Shown here: piece by piece, positions 17,690 through 26,352 of the stretch | How the letters are laid out: each line of letters opens with the position of its first letter | Position numbering within the stretch: position 1 is the first letter of the stretch | NCBI RefSeq assembly: GCF_028553765.1 | Contig: NZ_CP067134.1 | Coordinates: 2,771,001-2,835,000, forward strand | Reading direction: 5' to 3' | DNA: 64,000 nt | Source: Paracoccus stylophorae | Lineage (GTDB): Bacteria; Pseudomonadota; Alphaproteobacteria; Rhodobacterales; Rhodobacteraceae | The notes under the pieces: model-generated | Database searches by the model: none | The model's input: the letters and a program-made list of their open reading frames with translations, nothing else | Told to the model about the DNA's origin: nothing | Position numbers and translations under genes: made by a program

Positions 17690-18691
17690 ATGCAACGCCG
17701 CACCCTGATCCGCTGCGCCGCGCTGGCGCCGCTGCTGACCGCCCCGCAGATCCTTCGCGCGGCGGATCTGTCGCAAGTCCTGTCCCGCCCGGACGAGGCC
17801 GACCGGCTGCGCGCCATCGCCGTCTGGCGCGACGGACAGGAGATCGCCGCACACGGGTATAACGGGTTCGGCCCGGACAGCCCCACGAACATCAAGTCGG
17901 CGTCGAAATCCATCATCTCGGCGCTGGCCGGCATCGCCATCGACAAGGGGCACCTGTCCGGCCCGAATCAGCCCATCGCGCCGCTGCTGTCATCCGATCT
18001 GCCCGCCGATCCCGATCCGCGCCTGTCGCGCATCACGCTTGGGCATCTGCTGTCGATGCGGGCCGGGCTGGAACGCCAGTCGGGGGCGAATTACGGGCGA
18101 TGGGTCAGCAGCCCGAACTGGGTGCGCGCGGCGCTGGCCGCGCCCTTTACGCAGGATCCGGGCGGGCGGATGCAGTATTCCACCGCCTCGTCGCATCTGG
18201 TCTCGGCCATCCTGACCCGGACCACCGGACGCTCGACCCTGGATCTGGCGCGCGACTGGCTGGGCGAGATCCCGGGTTTCCGCATCACCGGGTGGGAACG
18301 CGATCCGCAGGGCATCTATCTGGGCGGCAACCAGATGGCGATGAGCACGCGGTCGCTGCTGGCCTTCGGCGCGACCTATGCAAACCGGGGACGGGCCGGC
18401 GGGCGGCAGGTCGTGCCGCAAGACTGGATCGCGGAAAGCTGGCAGCCGCGCGCCTCGTCGATGTTCACCGGCCAGGGATACGGCTATGGCTGGTTTCTGG
18501 GCCGGATGGCGGGGCGCGATCTGCGCTATGGCTGGGGCTATGGCGGGCAGATGATCTATGTGCTGCCCGCGACCCGCCGCGCCGCCGCCATGGCCATCGC
18601 GATCACCTCGGACCCCGACCAGCCCTCGGCGCGCACCGGCTATCGCGAGGATCTGCACCGTCTGGGCGCGCGAATCGTCGCGGCGGCCTGA
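17690..18691 (+). CDS. Exported serine hydrolase (beta-lactamase / class C fold)
   Basis: The 333-residue protein has the class C-type Ser70-x-x-Lys73 motif (NIKSASKSI), a tyrosine motif in MQYSTASSHL, and a late YGWGYGGQ segment at the third-motif position. The first 25 residues (MQRRTLIRCAALAPLL..ILRAA) form a signal with a twin-arginine-like RRTL start, so export, possibly by Tat, is likely. Family members are beta-lactamases, D-aminopeptidases, esterases or PBP-like hydrolases, and sequence alone does not say which. It stands alone, divergent from the SseB-like gene and convergent with bamE. Confidence 0.82.
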   Translation: MQRRTLIRCAALAPLLTAPQILRAADLSQVLSRPDEADRLRAIAVWRDGQEIAAHGYNGFGPDSPTNIKSASKSIISALAGIAIDKGHLSGPNQPIAPLLSSDLPADPDPRLSRITLGHLLSMRAGLERQSGANYGRWVSSPNWVRAALAAPFTQDPGGRMQYSTASSHLVSAILTRTTGRSTLDLARDWLGEIPGFRITGWERDPQGIYLGGNQMAMSTRSLLAFGATYANRGRAGGRQVVPQDWIAESWQPRASSMFTGQGYGYGWFLGRMAGRDLRYGWGYGGQMIYVLPATRRAAAMAIAITSDPDQPSARTGYREDLHRLGARIVAAA

Positions 18692-18734
18692 CCGGCGGCC
18701 GACAGGGGCCGGCCAGCACGGGCTTGCCGTGGCG

Positions 18735-19184
18735 TCAGTCGATGAAGTCGCCGGCCTGGAAATTGCCCAGATTGCTCAGCAATTGCCCGATGAAGGACAC
18801 CTCGCTGACGCTGCCTTCGGTCACGCGCCGCGACAGCACCACGACCCGCCCGCGATCCAGCCCGAAGCGTTCGACATTGCTGACCGTGCCGGAGGGCGCG
18901 AACGAGATCGCGACGACCTCGCGGCTGACTTCTTGCGGGCGCGCGGCGCCATAATGCCGCCAGCGCGACCCGACATAATACCACCCCGACCCGGTCAGCA
19001 GACCCTGCGCCGAGGGACGTCCGATCATCCCCTGCAGATCGTCCATCGTGGTCTGGCCGACGACGATCTGCGCCAGATCCTCGTCCGGCGGAACATAGCC
19101 GTGATTGCGAAAGACCGGCGCACAGGCCGACAGGCCCAATACGGCCACGAAAGCCAGGATCAGCAGGTTCCTGAGGGCAGCCAT
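18735..19184 (-). CDS. bamE: Outer membrane assembly lipoprotein BamE (SmpA/OmlA)
   Basis: The 149-residue lipoprotein has a signal peptide with lipobox Leu18-Ser-Ala-Cys21, followed by FRNHGYVPPDEDLAQIVVGQTTMDDLQGMIGRPS, the SmpA/OmlA hallmark. BamE is an accessory of the BAM complex that inserts beta-barrel proteins in the outer membrane. The ATG at 19184 is chosen because AAGGAAG lies upstream and it places the lipobox correctly; a longer frame upstream lacks these. It is divergent from the DUF177 gene (146 bases apart), an arrangement I recall from other Rhodobacterales. Confidence 0.92.
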   Translation of the reverse strand: MAALRNLLILAFVAVLGLSACAPVFRNHGYVPPDEDLAQIVVGQTTMDDLQGMIGRPSAQGLLTGSGWYYVGSRWRHYGAARPQEVSREVVAISFAPSGTVSNVERFGLDRGRVVVLSRRVTEGSVSEVSFIGQLLSNLGNFQAGDFID

Positions 19185-19330
19185 AAGGATCTTCCTTCGC
19201 TCGGGCGGTTGACGCGGCCCGACCCGCTTAGCAAACTCGGTCCCTGCGCTCAAGAATATCCATCCGCGGTCGGGGTTTGGCCAGACCCGCCGCACGACCG
19301 ACCCATCCCGACCCTGCCGGAGGCACCGCC

Positions 19331-19861
19331 ATGACCGCCCCGATCCCGCATCCGCAACGCCTGCGCGTGGCGCATCTGAACCCGCGCGGGGACAACCCGT
19401 TCGCGCTGGAACCCGATGCGGACACGCGGCAGGCCATCGCCGCCGAACTCGACCTGCTCGACCTGCCGCGCCTGTCGTTTCAGGGCACGATCCGCGCCGA
19501 ACGCGACGATGCCTGGTCGCTGACCGGTCAGCTTGCCGCGCGGGTCGTGCAGCCCTGCGTGGTCACGCTGAAACCCGTCCGCACCGATCTGCGCGAACAG
19601 GTCGTGCGTCACTATACGCCGCATCTGCGCGAACCCGACGCCGAAGAGGTCGAGATGCCCGACGAGACGCTGGAACCGCTTGGCCGGTTCATCGACCTGT
19701 CGGCGGTGATGATCGAGGAACTGGCGCTGGCGCTGCCCGAATATCCGCGCGCGGAGGGCGCCGCCCTGGGCGACAGCGCGATCGAGGACAACGCGCCCGA
19801 CACCCGCCGTCCCTTTGCCGGGCTGGGCAAGCTGATCGGCGGCGATCCCGACCGGGGCTGA
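19331..19861 (+). CDS. DUF177 / YceD family protein
   Basis: The 176-residue protein shows the DUF177 core LARVVQPCVVTLKPVRTDLRE within GQLAARVVQPC and the C-terminal EELALALPEYPR segment. YceD proteins are cytoplasmic and linked to ribosome assembly and 23S rRNA; their gene commonly sits upstream of rpmF, as here. CCGGAGGCACC precedes the ATG. The distance to rpmF is 252 bases, longer than in most bacteria, and rpmF has its own promoter candidate. Confidence 0.85.
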   Translation: MTAPIPHPQRLRVAHLNPRGDNPFALEPDADTRQAIAAELDLLDLPRLSFQGTIRAERDDAWSLTGQLAARVVQPCVVTLKPVRTDLREQVVRHYTPHLREPDAEEVEMPDETLEPLGRFIDLSAVMIEELALALPEYPRAEGAALGDSAIEDNAPDTRRPFAGLGKLIGGDPDRG

Positions 19862-20004
19862 CGGGGCGACGCCGCGCCACGGCCGTTGCAGCCTTGCCAC
19901 ACCGCTGCCGCCCCGCGCGCCGCCGACACGCGCCCGGTGCGATGCAAGGCTGGCACAGGCCGGAGATTGCGCGCATTTTGGGCCAATCGCCGCGCAGCAG
20001 GGGC

Positions 20005-20033
20005 TTGCGGGCAACGTCGCCATCGCGTATCTG
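20005..20033 (+). promoter_or_regulatory. Candidate promoter of rpmF-plsX-fabH
   Basis: TTGCGG (20005-20010) and TATCTG (20028-20033) are 17 bases apart. The predicted start is near 20040, leaving about 74 bases of leader before rpmF. An 8-base inverted repeat (19890-19897 with 19944-19951) lies upstream and may end DUF177 transcription, though its 46-base loop makes this weak. Confidence 0.45.
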
Positions 20034-20113
20034 CGCGGTTCATTTGCGAATTCAAGACACACGGGTGCCCTGCCGTCCCGGCGACGCGGCACCCCCCTGA
20101 CCGAGGTTGTGAC

Positions 20114-20320
20114 ATGGCAGTCCCTCAGAACCGCGTAACCCGCTCCAAGCGCAACATGCGCCGCGCGCATGATTCCCTGGTTGCGGCGAACCCCAACGAA
20201 TGCTCGAACTGCGGCGAACTGAAGCGTCCGCATCACGTCTGCCCTTCCTGCGGCCACTACGCCGACCGCGAAGTGGTCGCGCAGGCCAACGAGATCGACT
20301 TGGACGACGACGCGGCCTGA
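20114..20320 (+). CDS. rpmF: 50S ribosomal protein L32
   Basis: The 68-residue protein begins [20 protein letters not shown], the L32 signature, and keeps the zinc-ribbon cysteines Cys30-x2-Cys33 and Cys43-x2-Cys46. It is a component of the large ribosomal subunit. The basic N-terminal half contacts rRNA in known structures. It is followed after 22 bases by plsX, the widespread rpmF-plsX-fabH order that links ribosome and membrane-lipid synthesis. Confidence 0.97.
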   Translation: MAVPQNRVTRSKRNMRRAHDSLVAANPNECSNCGELKRPHHVCPSCGHYADREVVAQANEIDLDDDAA

Positions 20321-20342
20321 CCCGGGCCGGCACCGCCAGGAA

Positions 20343-21461
20343 ATGACCGACGCTTCCTCGACCAGCCCGCCGCCGCGCGCCCCCGAAGACCGGGGCAGCG
20401 TGCTGATTTCGGTTGACGCGATGGGCGGGGATCGCGGCCCCGCCGTCGTCGTCGCCGGCATGGCCGAAAGCGCGCGCAAGAACCCCGAGATCCGGTTCGT
20501 CGTCCACGGAGACGAGGCGCAGCTGCGCCGCCTGATCGACCGCCGCCGCGACCTGTCGGGCCGTTGCGACATCCGTCACGCCCCCGGCGTCGTGACGATG
20601 GAGGACAAGCCCAGCCAGATCGTGCGCAAGGGCGCCGACACCTCGATGTGGGCGACCATCGAATCGGTCCGGTCGGGCGAGGCCGATTCGGCCGTCAGCT
20701 GCGGCAATACCGGTGCGCTGATGGCGCTGTCGATGCTGCGCCTGCGCAAGCTGCCGGGGGTGGATCGCCCGGCCATCGCCTGTCTGTGGCCGTCCAAGAA
20801 CGCGCAGGGCTTCAACATCATGCTGGACGTGGGCGCCGATATCCGCGCGGATGCGCGCGATCTGCTGCAATACGCGCTGATGGGTTCGTCCTATGCCCGC
20901 AACGGGCTGGGCGTGGCGCAACCGCGGATCGGCCTGCTGAATGTCGGAACCGAGGAACACAAGGGCCGGCCCGAACTGAAACAGGCCCACGACCTGATCG
21001 CCGCCTCGGCGGCCGAGGGCGGTTTCGACTATGTCGGCTTCGTCGAGGGGGGCGATCTGCCCTCATCGCGCGTGGATGTGATCGTCACCGACGGGTTCAC
21101 CGGAAACGTGGCCTTGAAGACCGGCGAAGGGACAGCCAAGCTGGTGGGCGAATTCATGAAAGCGGCCTTTGCCAATTCCATCATGTCCAAATTTGCCGCC
21201 CTGCTGGCGATGACATCGCTGAAGCGTTTGCAGAAGCGCATCGACCCGCGCCGCGTGAACGGCGGGATATTCCTGGGCCTGAACGGCACCGTCATCAAAT
21301 CGCACGGCTCGGCCGACGCGACCGGCGTCTCGGCCGCGATCAAGCTGGCCTTCACGCTGGCGAAATCGGGCTTTCAGGACCGGCTGGCCGCCCGCGTGGC
21401 GCAAGGTGCCGCCGCCTCGGCCAGCGCCGAGGCCGCGGCCCAGCCGGGGACCGCGTCGTGA
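20343..21461 (+). CDS. plsX: Phosphate acyltransferase PlsX
   Basis: The 372-residue protein carries the PlsX core ISVDAMGGDRGPAVVV (about residues 22-37), TGALMALSMLRLRKLPGVDRP and TDGFTGNVALKTGEG. It converts acyl-ACP to acyl-phosphate for glycerolipid synthesis at the membrane surface. Both the first ~20 residues, which are Ser/Pro-rich, and the last ~25, which are Ala-rich, look disordered. The stop overlaps the GTG start of fabH by three bases (GTGA). Confidence 0.95.
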   Translation: MTDASSTSPPPRAPEDRGSVLISVDAMGGDRGPAVVVAGMAESARKNPEIRFVVHGDEAQLRRLIDRRRDLSGRCDIRHAPGVVTMEDKPSQIVRKGADTSMWATIESVRSGEADSAVSCGNTGALMALSMLRLRKLPGVDRPAIACLWPSKNAQGFNIMLDVGADIRADARDLLQYALMGSSYARNGLGVAQPRIGLLNVGTEEHKGRPELKQAHDLIAASAAEGGFDYVGFVEGGDLPSSRVDVIVTDGFTGNVALKTGEGTAKLVGEFMKAAFANSIMSKFAALLAMTSLKRLQKRIDPRRVNGGIFLGLNGTVIKSHGSADATGVSAAIKLAFTLAKSGFQDRLAARVAQGAAASASAEAAAQPGTAS

Positions 21462-22432
21462 CCCGCCGCGCCGTCATCGTCGGCACCGGCCATTACCTGC
21501 CCGAACGCGTGGTCGAGAACAGCTGGTTCGAGGACAGGCTGGACACCAGTGACGAATGGATCCGGTCGCGGTCGGGGATCGAGCGGCGGCATTTCGCCGC
21601 CGACGATCAGGCGACCAGCGATCTGGCGATTCGCGCCGCCCGCGCGACGCTGGACCGGGCCGGGCTGCAACCGGACGATCTGGACGGCATCGTCGTGGCG
21701 ACCTCGACCCCCGATTACACCTTCCCCGCCGTCGCCACGATGGTGCAGGCGGGGCTGGGGATGCGCCGCGGCTTTGCCTTCGACATGCAGGCGGTGTGCG
21801 CGGGGTTCGTGTTCGCGCTGGCCAATGCCGATGCGATGATCCGCGCCGGCCAGGCCGACCGCGTGCTGGTCATCGGGGCCGAGACGTTTTCGCGCATCAT
21901 GGACTGGACCGACCGCGCCACCTGCGTGCTGTTCGGAGACGGCGCCGGCGCCGTCGTGCTGGAGGCGCAAGAGGGTCGGGGCGGCGCGGACGACCGCGGC
22001 ATCCTGTCCAGCGACCTGAACAGCGACGGACAGTATCGCGAGTTGCTGCATGTGGATGGCGGCGTGTCGACCACGGGCACGGCGGGCCGGCTGCGGATGC
22101 AGGGCAATCTGGTGTTCCGCCACGCGGTGGACAAGCTGGCCCGGACCGCCCACGCGGCGCTGGACAAGGCCGGGCTGGATGCGGATCAGGTCGACTGGCT
22201 GGTGCCGCATCAGGCCAACATGCGCATCATCACCGCCACCGCGCAGCGGATGGGCCTGCCGATCGAGAAGGTCGTGCTGACCGTGGCCGATCACGGCAAT
22301 ACCTCGGCCGCGTCGATCCCGCTGGCGTTGTCGGTGGCGGATAGGGCGGGCCGCTTCGCGCGCGGCGACGTGATCCTGACCGAGGCCATCGGCGGCGGGC
22401 TAAGCTGGGGCGCGGTGGTCCTGCGCTGGTAG
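21458..22432 (+). CDS. fabH: 3-oxoacyl-ACP synthase III
   Basis: The 324-residue enzyme condenses acetyl-CoA with malonyl-ACP to start fatty acid synthesis. The Cys-His-Asn triad is intact: Cys114 (MQAVCAGFVF), His251 (VPHQANMRI) and Asn281 (DHGNTSAAS). The start is a GTG at 21458 that overlaps the plsX stop; it yields VTRRAVIVGTGHYLPERVV, a normal FabH N-terminus. In many alphaproteobacteria ihfA follows directly, but here repeat R2, a dksA-like gene and a TRAP operon lie between. Confidence 0.96.
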   Translation: MTRRAVIVGTGHYLPERVVENSWFEDRLDTSDEWIRSRSGIERRHFAADDQATSDLAIRAARATLDRAGLQPDDLDGIVVATSTPDYTFPAVATMVQAGLGMRRGFAFDMQAVCAGFVFALANADAMIRAGQADRVLVIGAETFSRIMDWTDRATCVLFGDGAGAVVLEAQEGRGGADDRGILSSDLNSDGQYRELLHVDGGVSTTGTAGRLRMQGNLVFRHAVDKLARTAHAALDKAGLDADQVDWLVPHQANMRIITATAQRMGLPIEKVVLTVADHGNTSAASIPLALSVADRAGRFARGDVILTEAIGGGLSWGAVVLRW

Positions 22433-22441
22433 GGCGCAAAA

Positions 22442-22498
22442 GGGGGCGCTGCCCCCCGCCCTTCGGGCGTCCCCCAGGGTATTTTCACAAAGAAGAAA
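22442..22498 (+). repeat. Dispersed hairpin repeat, copy R2
   Basis: Two successive hairpins (GGGGGCGCTGCCCCC, then GCCCTTCGGGC) are followed by CCCCCAGGGTATTTTCACAA and AGAAGAA. It starts 9 bases after the fabH stop, in the same orientation as fabH, and could act as its terminator. It belongs to the family at 3690, 31370, 41563, 55043 and 63414. Confidence 0.75.
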
Positions 22499-22523
22499 TT
22501 CGCACGGAAGGCGCGACGGGCGG

Positions 22524-22799
22524 CTATTTCAGCTGCGAATCCTTGCTGGCGCGGCGGTTGATGCCGCCGACCGGCGCGCGCGCCTTGTCGCGCCCCGACT
22601 GGCAATCGACGCACAGCTGCACGCCCGGAATCGCGTCCCGGCGCGCCTGCGGGATGGGGTCGTCGCATTCGGCGCAGAACTCGGCCGACGGAATCGCGGC
22701 TGTGCGCGCCGCACGCTGGCGCGCGCGGGCGATGGCCTCTGCCGTGCTGATCTCGATCTGTTCGTTCACCGCGTCGTCGCGGGCCCATCCGCCGGCCAT
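22524..22799 (-). CDS. DksA/TraR-type C4 zinc-finger protein (YbiI-like)
   Basis: This 91-residue protein has an Ala/Arg/Glu-rich helical N-terminus and a four-cysteine zinc finger, Cys42-x2-Cys45 and Cys63-x2-Cys66 (FCAECDDPIP and LCVDCQ). It is shorter than true DksA and resembles the YbiI/TraR group; members bind RNA polymerase in some cases, but the role of the short forms is mostly unknown. AAGGAG lies 6 bases upstream of the ATG at 22799. It converges on fabH and is divergent from the TRAP operon. Confidence 0.85.
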   Translation of the reverse strand: MAGGWARDDAVNEQIEISTAEAIARARQRAARTAAIPSAEFCAECDDPIPQARRDAIPGVQLCVDCQSGRDKARAPVGGINRRASKDSQLK

Positions 22800-22876
22800 G
22801 CCCTTCTCCTTGTGCAACCGTCAAGATAGGTGCCGTTGCGTCATGTTTCAAATGCGAAAGGTTGATGGGCTTTCGG

Positions 22877-22905
22877 TTGACAGCCCGTCGCCGGTTGGAA
22901 AGACT
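22877..22905 (+). promoter_or_regulatory. Weak candidate promoter for dctQMP
   Basis: A perfect TTGACA (22877-22882) is followed after 17 bases by AAGACT (22900-22905), a poor -10 match. A start near 22912 would fit transcription of dctQ. Confidence 0.3.
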
Positions 22906-22962
22906 GCCGCCCGAATGCAGGTGCAGCAAACTGCGCCGCTGTCCCGTGGGAGGGTTTCGAAC

Positions 22963-23484
22963 TTGCCGATCATCCGCCTTATCGACGGCGTCAACGAGGT
23001 TGTCGGCCGGATCGTGTCGAACGTTGCGATCGTCTTTGCCGGCATCATCATCTATGACGTCTTCATGCGGTACTTCCTGGGCGAACCCACCAGATGGGCC
23101 TTTGACCTGACCAAGCAGCTTTACGGATTTTACTTCATCATGCTGGGCGGTTACGCGCTGCGCCATCAGGCCCATGTCCGCGTCGATCTGGTGACCGAGC
23201 GTCTGGGCCACACCGCTCGCCGCTGGACCGAGGTGGCGGGCTATGTGATCTTCTTCTTTCCCTTTGCCTGGGTCTTTGCCCGGCGCAGTTGGGATTTCGC
23301 CATCACCTCGTACAACCAGGGCGAGGTGACCTATGGCGCGGTGCAGTTGCCGGTCTATCCGCTGAAGATGGCGATGTTCGTGGCTGCCGTGCTGCTGCTG
23401 ATCCAGGGGGTCAGCGAGATCCTGAAGCTGGTCCTGGACAAGGCCGATCACCTCGAACCGATGGAGCCGCTGGATGTCCGGTGA
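22963..23484 (+). CDS. dctQ: TRAP transporter small permease (DctQ)
   Basis: The protein has four membrane segments and the DctQ pattern IIYDVFMRYFLGEPTRWAFD and LRHQAHVRVDLVTERL. It is the small membrane subunit of a tripartite ATP-independent transporter and pairs with the large permease encoded next. I chose a TTG at 22963 (LPIIRLIDGVNEVV, 173 residues) because GGGAGG lies 8 bases upstream and relatives start similarly; an in-frame ATG at 22915 would add 16 residues but has no ribosome-binding site. It overlaps dctM by 11 bases. Confidence 0.85.
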   Translation: MPIIRLIDGVNEVVGRIVSNVAIVFAGIIIYDVFMRYFLGEPTRWAFDLTKQLYGFYFIMLGGYALRHQAHVRVDLVTERLGHTARRWTEVAGYVIFFFPFAWVFARRSWDFAITSYNQGEVTYGAVQLPVYPLKMAMFVAAVLLLIQGVSEILKLVLDKADHLEPMEPLDVR

Positions 23485-24799
23485 ATCGATTGCCCTGATC
23501 ATGTCGGGCCTGCTGTTGCTGGGCCTGTTCATGGGGCATCCGCTGGCCTTCGTGCTGGGCGGCACCGCCGTTCTGGGCGCGGTGATCGCCGGCAAGCCGA
23601 TGGTGCTGGGCATCGTCATCAACCGCATCTTCGGCGACGTGCTGGACAATTACGTGCTGATCGCCATTCCGCTGTTCGTGCTGATGGCGCGCTTCCTGTC
23701 CGACAGCGGCGTCACCGACCGCATGTTCGAGGCGTTGCGCCACCTGATGGCCAGCGTCACCGGCGGGCTGGGGCTGGCGGTCGTGTTCATCTCGATCCTG
23801 CTGGCCGCGACCACCGGCATCATCGGCGCCTCGATCACGGTGATGGGCATGATGGCGCTGCGGCCGATGCTGCAATACGGCTATGACAGGAAGCTGGCGA
23901 CCGGGCTGATCGCGGCCTCGGGCTGCCTGGGCATCCTGATCCCGCCTTCGATCATGCTGATCCTGATGGCGTCCTATGCGCCGGGACTGTCGGTCGGGCA
24001 GCTGTTCGCCGGGGCGATGCTGCCGGGCGTGGTCCTGGGCGTCATGTATGCGGTCTATGTGGCCTTCATCGCCTGGCTGAAGCCCGAATGGGCGCCGCCC
24101 GTCGCGGACGAGGAACAGATCAGCCGCGGCGCGATGTGGCGGATGCTGATCGTCGAGGCGGTGCCGCCGCTGATCCTGATCCTGGGCATCCTGGGCTCTC
24201 TGCTGGCCGGCGTCGCGACCGCGACCGAGGCCAGCGCCATCGGCGCGGTTCTGGCCCTGCTGATCGTGATCATGCGCGGCCGGTTCGAATGGAGCACCTT
24301 CTATTCGGCGCTGCTGGAAACCGGGCGGACCTCGGCGATGATCCTGTTCATCGTGGTCGGCGCGACCGCCTTTACCGGCGTCTTCAATATCACCGGCGGG
24401 CTGCGCGCCAGTCAGGACCTGATCCGCGGTCTGGCCGACGATCCCTATACGCTGGTCGCGGTGATGCTGCTGGTGGTGTTCATCCTGGGGATGTTCCTGG
24501 ACTGGACCGGGATCGTGCTGCTGTCATTCCCGATCTTCTTGCCGCTGGTCGCCGAGATGGGAATCGACCCTTTGTGGTTCGTCGTGCTGATGGCCGTGGT
24601 GTTGCAGACCAGTTTCCTGTCGCCGCCCTTCGGATACGCGCTGTTCTATATGCGGGCGATTTCCCCGCCCGAGGTGACGACGACCGACATCATCCGCGGC
24701 GTGATTCCGTTCATTGCGCTGATCATCGTCATGTGCGTGATGATCATCGTCTTTCCCGCACTGGTCACCTGGCTGCCGACGGCGTTGTATGGCGGCTGA
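23474..24799 (+). CDS. dctM: TRAP transporter large permease (DctM)
   Basis: The 441-residue protein has about twelve membrane segments and DctM signatures: GHPLAFVLGGTAVLGAV near the N-terminus, ATTGIIGASITVMGMMALRP and ASGCLGILIPPSIMLILMAS in the first half, and LSPPFGYALFYMRAISPP near the C-terminus. It drives sodium- or proton-coupled uptake of organic acids delivered by the periplasmic protein DctP, encoded 42 bases downstream. The overlap with dctQ indicates translational coupling. Confidence 0.94.
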   Translation: MSGESIALIMSGLLLLGLFMGHPLAFVLGGTAVLGAVIAGKPMVLGIVINRIFGDVLDNYVLIAIPLFVLMARFLSDSGVTDRMFEALRHLMASVTGGLGLAVVFISILLAATTGIIGASITVMGMMALRPMLQYGYDRKLATGLIAASGCLGILIPPSIMLILMASYAPGLSVGQLFAGAMLPGVVLGVMYAVYVAFIAWLKPEWAPPVADEEQISRGAMWRMLIVEAVPPLILILGILGSLLAGVATATEASAIGAVLALLIVIMRGRFEWSTFYSALLETGRTSAMILFIVVGATAFTGVFNITGGLRASQDLIRGLADDPYTLVAVMLLVVFILGMFLDWTGIVLLSFPIFLPLVAEMGIDPLWFVVLMAVVLQTSFLSPPFGYALFYMRAISPPEVTTTDIIRGVIPFIALIIVMCVMIIVFPALVTWLPTALYGG

Positions 24800-24841
24800 C
24801 CCTTTCGCGCGAATTTTACTGTCAACGAGGAGGTAGAGTTG

Positions 24842-25927
24842 ATGAAACACCTGATGACGACCGCCATTGTGGCGCTGACCACCGCCGCGCCGGCCATGGC
24901 CGACACCTGGACCATGACGACGACCTGGCCTTCCAGCCTTGAACTGATCGAGATCGACAGGCACTGGGTCGAACTGGCCAACGATCTGGTCGACGACGAC
25001 AAGCTGACCATCGAGTTCTACGACGGCGGCAGCCTTGTGCCAGCGGGCGAGGTGTTCGGCGCCGTCGAATCGGGCACGATCCAGGCCGGGGCCGACTGGC
25101 CGGGTTACTGGGCGGGCCGCGATTCGGCATTCTCGCCGCTGTCGACCACGGCCAGCCTGTTCAACGCCGTGGACTATGTGAACTGGATCCAGGAATGGGG
25201 CGGCGCGGACCTGTATAACGAGGTCTATGGCAAGTTCGGCATGGTCTATCTGCCCTATGGCGTGACCAACAACGAATCGGGTTTCCGCACCGTCGACAAG
25301 CCGATCGAGACGATCGACGACCTCAAGGGGCTGCGCCTGCGCCTGTCGGGTCTGGAACAGGGCAAGCTGCTGGAAAAGCTGGGCGGCAACCAGGTCAGCA
25401 TGGCCGGCGGCGAAATCTATCAGTCGCTGGAACGCGGCGTGATCGACGGGGCCGAGTTCTCGACGCCGAACGTGGATTTCTCGGGCGGCTTCCAGCAGGT
25501 GACCAAATACTGGTCCACGCCGGGCTGGCACCAGTCGTCGTCGGTCTTTGGGGTGATGATCAACAAGGCCGCGTGGGACGCGCTGGATGAGGAGACGCAG
25601 TCGCGGCTGAAGACCGCCGCCGATGCGACCATGCTGTGGAGCCTTGCCTTTACCGAAAAGCGCGCCACCGAGGCCTTCGGCAAGTTCAAGGAAGCCGGGA
25701 CCGAGATCACGCGTCTGGACGACGACACGCTGGCCCAGATCCAGACCATGGCCAACGAAACCATCGAAGAGGTGGCCTGCGAAAACCCGCTGTCGGCCAA
25801 GGTCTATGCCAGCCAGATCGGCTATCTTCAGGACTATGCCCAGTGGCGCGACGCCTCGGCGCCGTTCAACCTGGGGCGGACGCCTGACGGGCCGGACCTG
25901 GCCAAGATCCAGGAGTGCGCGCAGTAA
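24842..25927 (+). CDS. dctP: TRAP transporter substrate-binding protein (DctP family)
   Basis: The 361-residue protein has a signal peptide ending PAMAD (cleavage around residue 20) and DctP features: [33 protein letters not shown] and [12 protein letters not shown]. The TPGWHQSS segment and overall pattern resemble the TakP/2-oxo-acid and lactate-type group rather than classical C4-dicarboxylate DctP, so a 2-oxo or hydroxy monocarboxylate is a reasonable guess. GAGGAGG precedes the ATG at 24842; the TTG one codon upstream is unlikely. A strong terminator follows. Confidence 0.9.
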   Translation: MKHLMTTAIVALTTAAPAMADTWTMTTTWPSSLELIEIDRHWVELANDLVDDDKLTIEFYDGGSLVPAGEVFGAVESGTIQAGADWPGYWAGRDSAFSPLSTTASLFNAVDYVNWIQEWGGADLYNEVYGKFGMVYLPYGVTNNESGFRTVDKPIETIDDLKGLRLRLSGLEQGKLLEKLGGNQVSMAGGEIYQSLERGVIDGAEFSTPNVDFSGGFQQVTKYWSTPGWHQSSSVFGVMINKAAWDALDEETQSRLKTAADATMLWSLAFTEKRATEAFGKFKEAGTEITRLDDDTLAQIQTMANETIEEVACENPLSAKVYASQIGYLQDYAQWRDASAPFNLGRTPDGPDLAKIQECAQ

Positions 25928-25953
25928 ACTGCGCAACTTCCGGCACAAGCCAC

Positions 25954-25977
25954 GGGCGGGGAACGATTTCCCCGCCC
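25954..25977 (+). terminator. Intrinsic terminator of dctQMP
   Basis: A perfect 10-base stem (25954-25963 with 25968-25977) with a CGAT loop, followed by TTCTCGTT, 26 bases after the dctP stop. Confidence 0.7.
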
Positions 25978-26034
25978 TTCTCGTTGACAGGTCAGGGATT
26001 CCGTCACATCCTGCTGTCAGCAAGAGGAATGATC

Positions 26035-26337
26035 ATGGGCGAAAAAACTCTGACCCGGATGGACCTGGCCGAAGCCGTGTTCCGTGACGTCGGACTGTCG
26101 CGCCATGAATCCGCGCAGCTGGTCGAAAGCGTGCTGGACCATGTCTCGGACGCGCTTGTCCGGGGCGAGCAGGTCAAGATCTCGTCCTTCGGCACGTTCA
26201 GCGTCCGCGACAAGAACGAACGCATCGGCCGCAACCCCAAGACCGGGGAAGAGGTGCCGATCACGCCCCGCCGGGTGCTGTCCTTCCGCCCCTCGCATCT
26301 GATGAAGGAACGGGTCGCGGCGGGCAACAAGCGATAG
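26035..26337 (+). CDS. ihfA: Integration host factor alpha subunit
   Basis: The 100-residue protein is a DNABII family member: [20 protein letters not shown] at the N-terminus, [20 protein letters not shown] and the intercalating-arm sequence [19 protein letters not shown]. With IhfB it bends DNA sharply and helps recombination and transcription. Of two in-frame ATGs (26029 and 26035) the second is chosen because AAGAGG then lies at the right distance. The MerR-type gene starts 15 bases later, as in many alphaproteobacteria. Confidence 0.95.
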   Translation: MGEKTLTRMDLAEAVFRDVGLSRHESAQLVESVLDHVSDALVRGEQVKISSFGTFSVRDKNERIGRNPKTGEEVPITPRRVLSFRPSHLMKERVAAGNKR

Positions 26338-26352
26338 GGCGGTTTTTCCACC

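Noticed and set aside
19890..19951. Inverted repeat (8 bases, 46-base loop) before rpmF as a riboswitch
   Set aside because: Loop too long and stem too short, no known aptamer features, and it precedes the likely promoter rather than following it.
20564..22432. An open frame running from within plsX through fabH, as a possible fusion
   Set aside because: The plsX frame is intact and the normal FabH N-terminus begins at GTG 21458; the upstream part is an out-of-frame reading of plsX.
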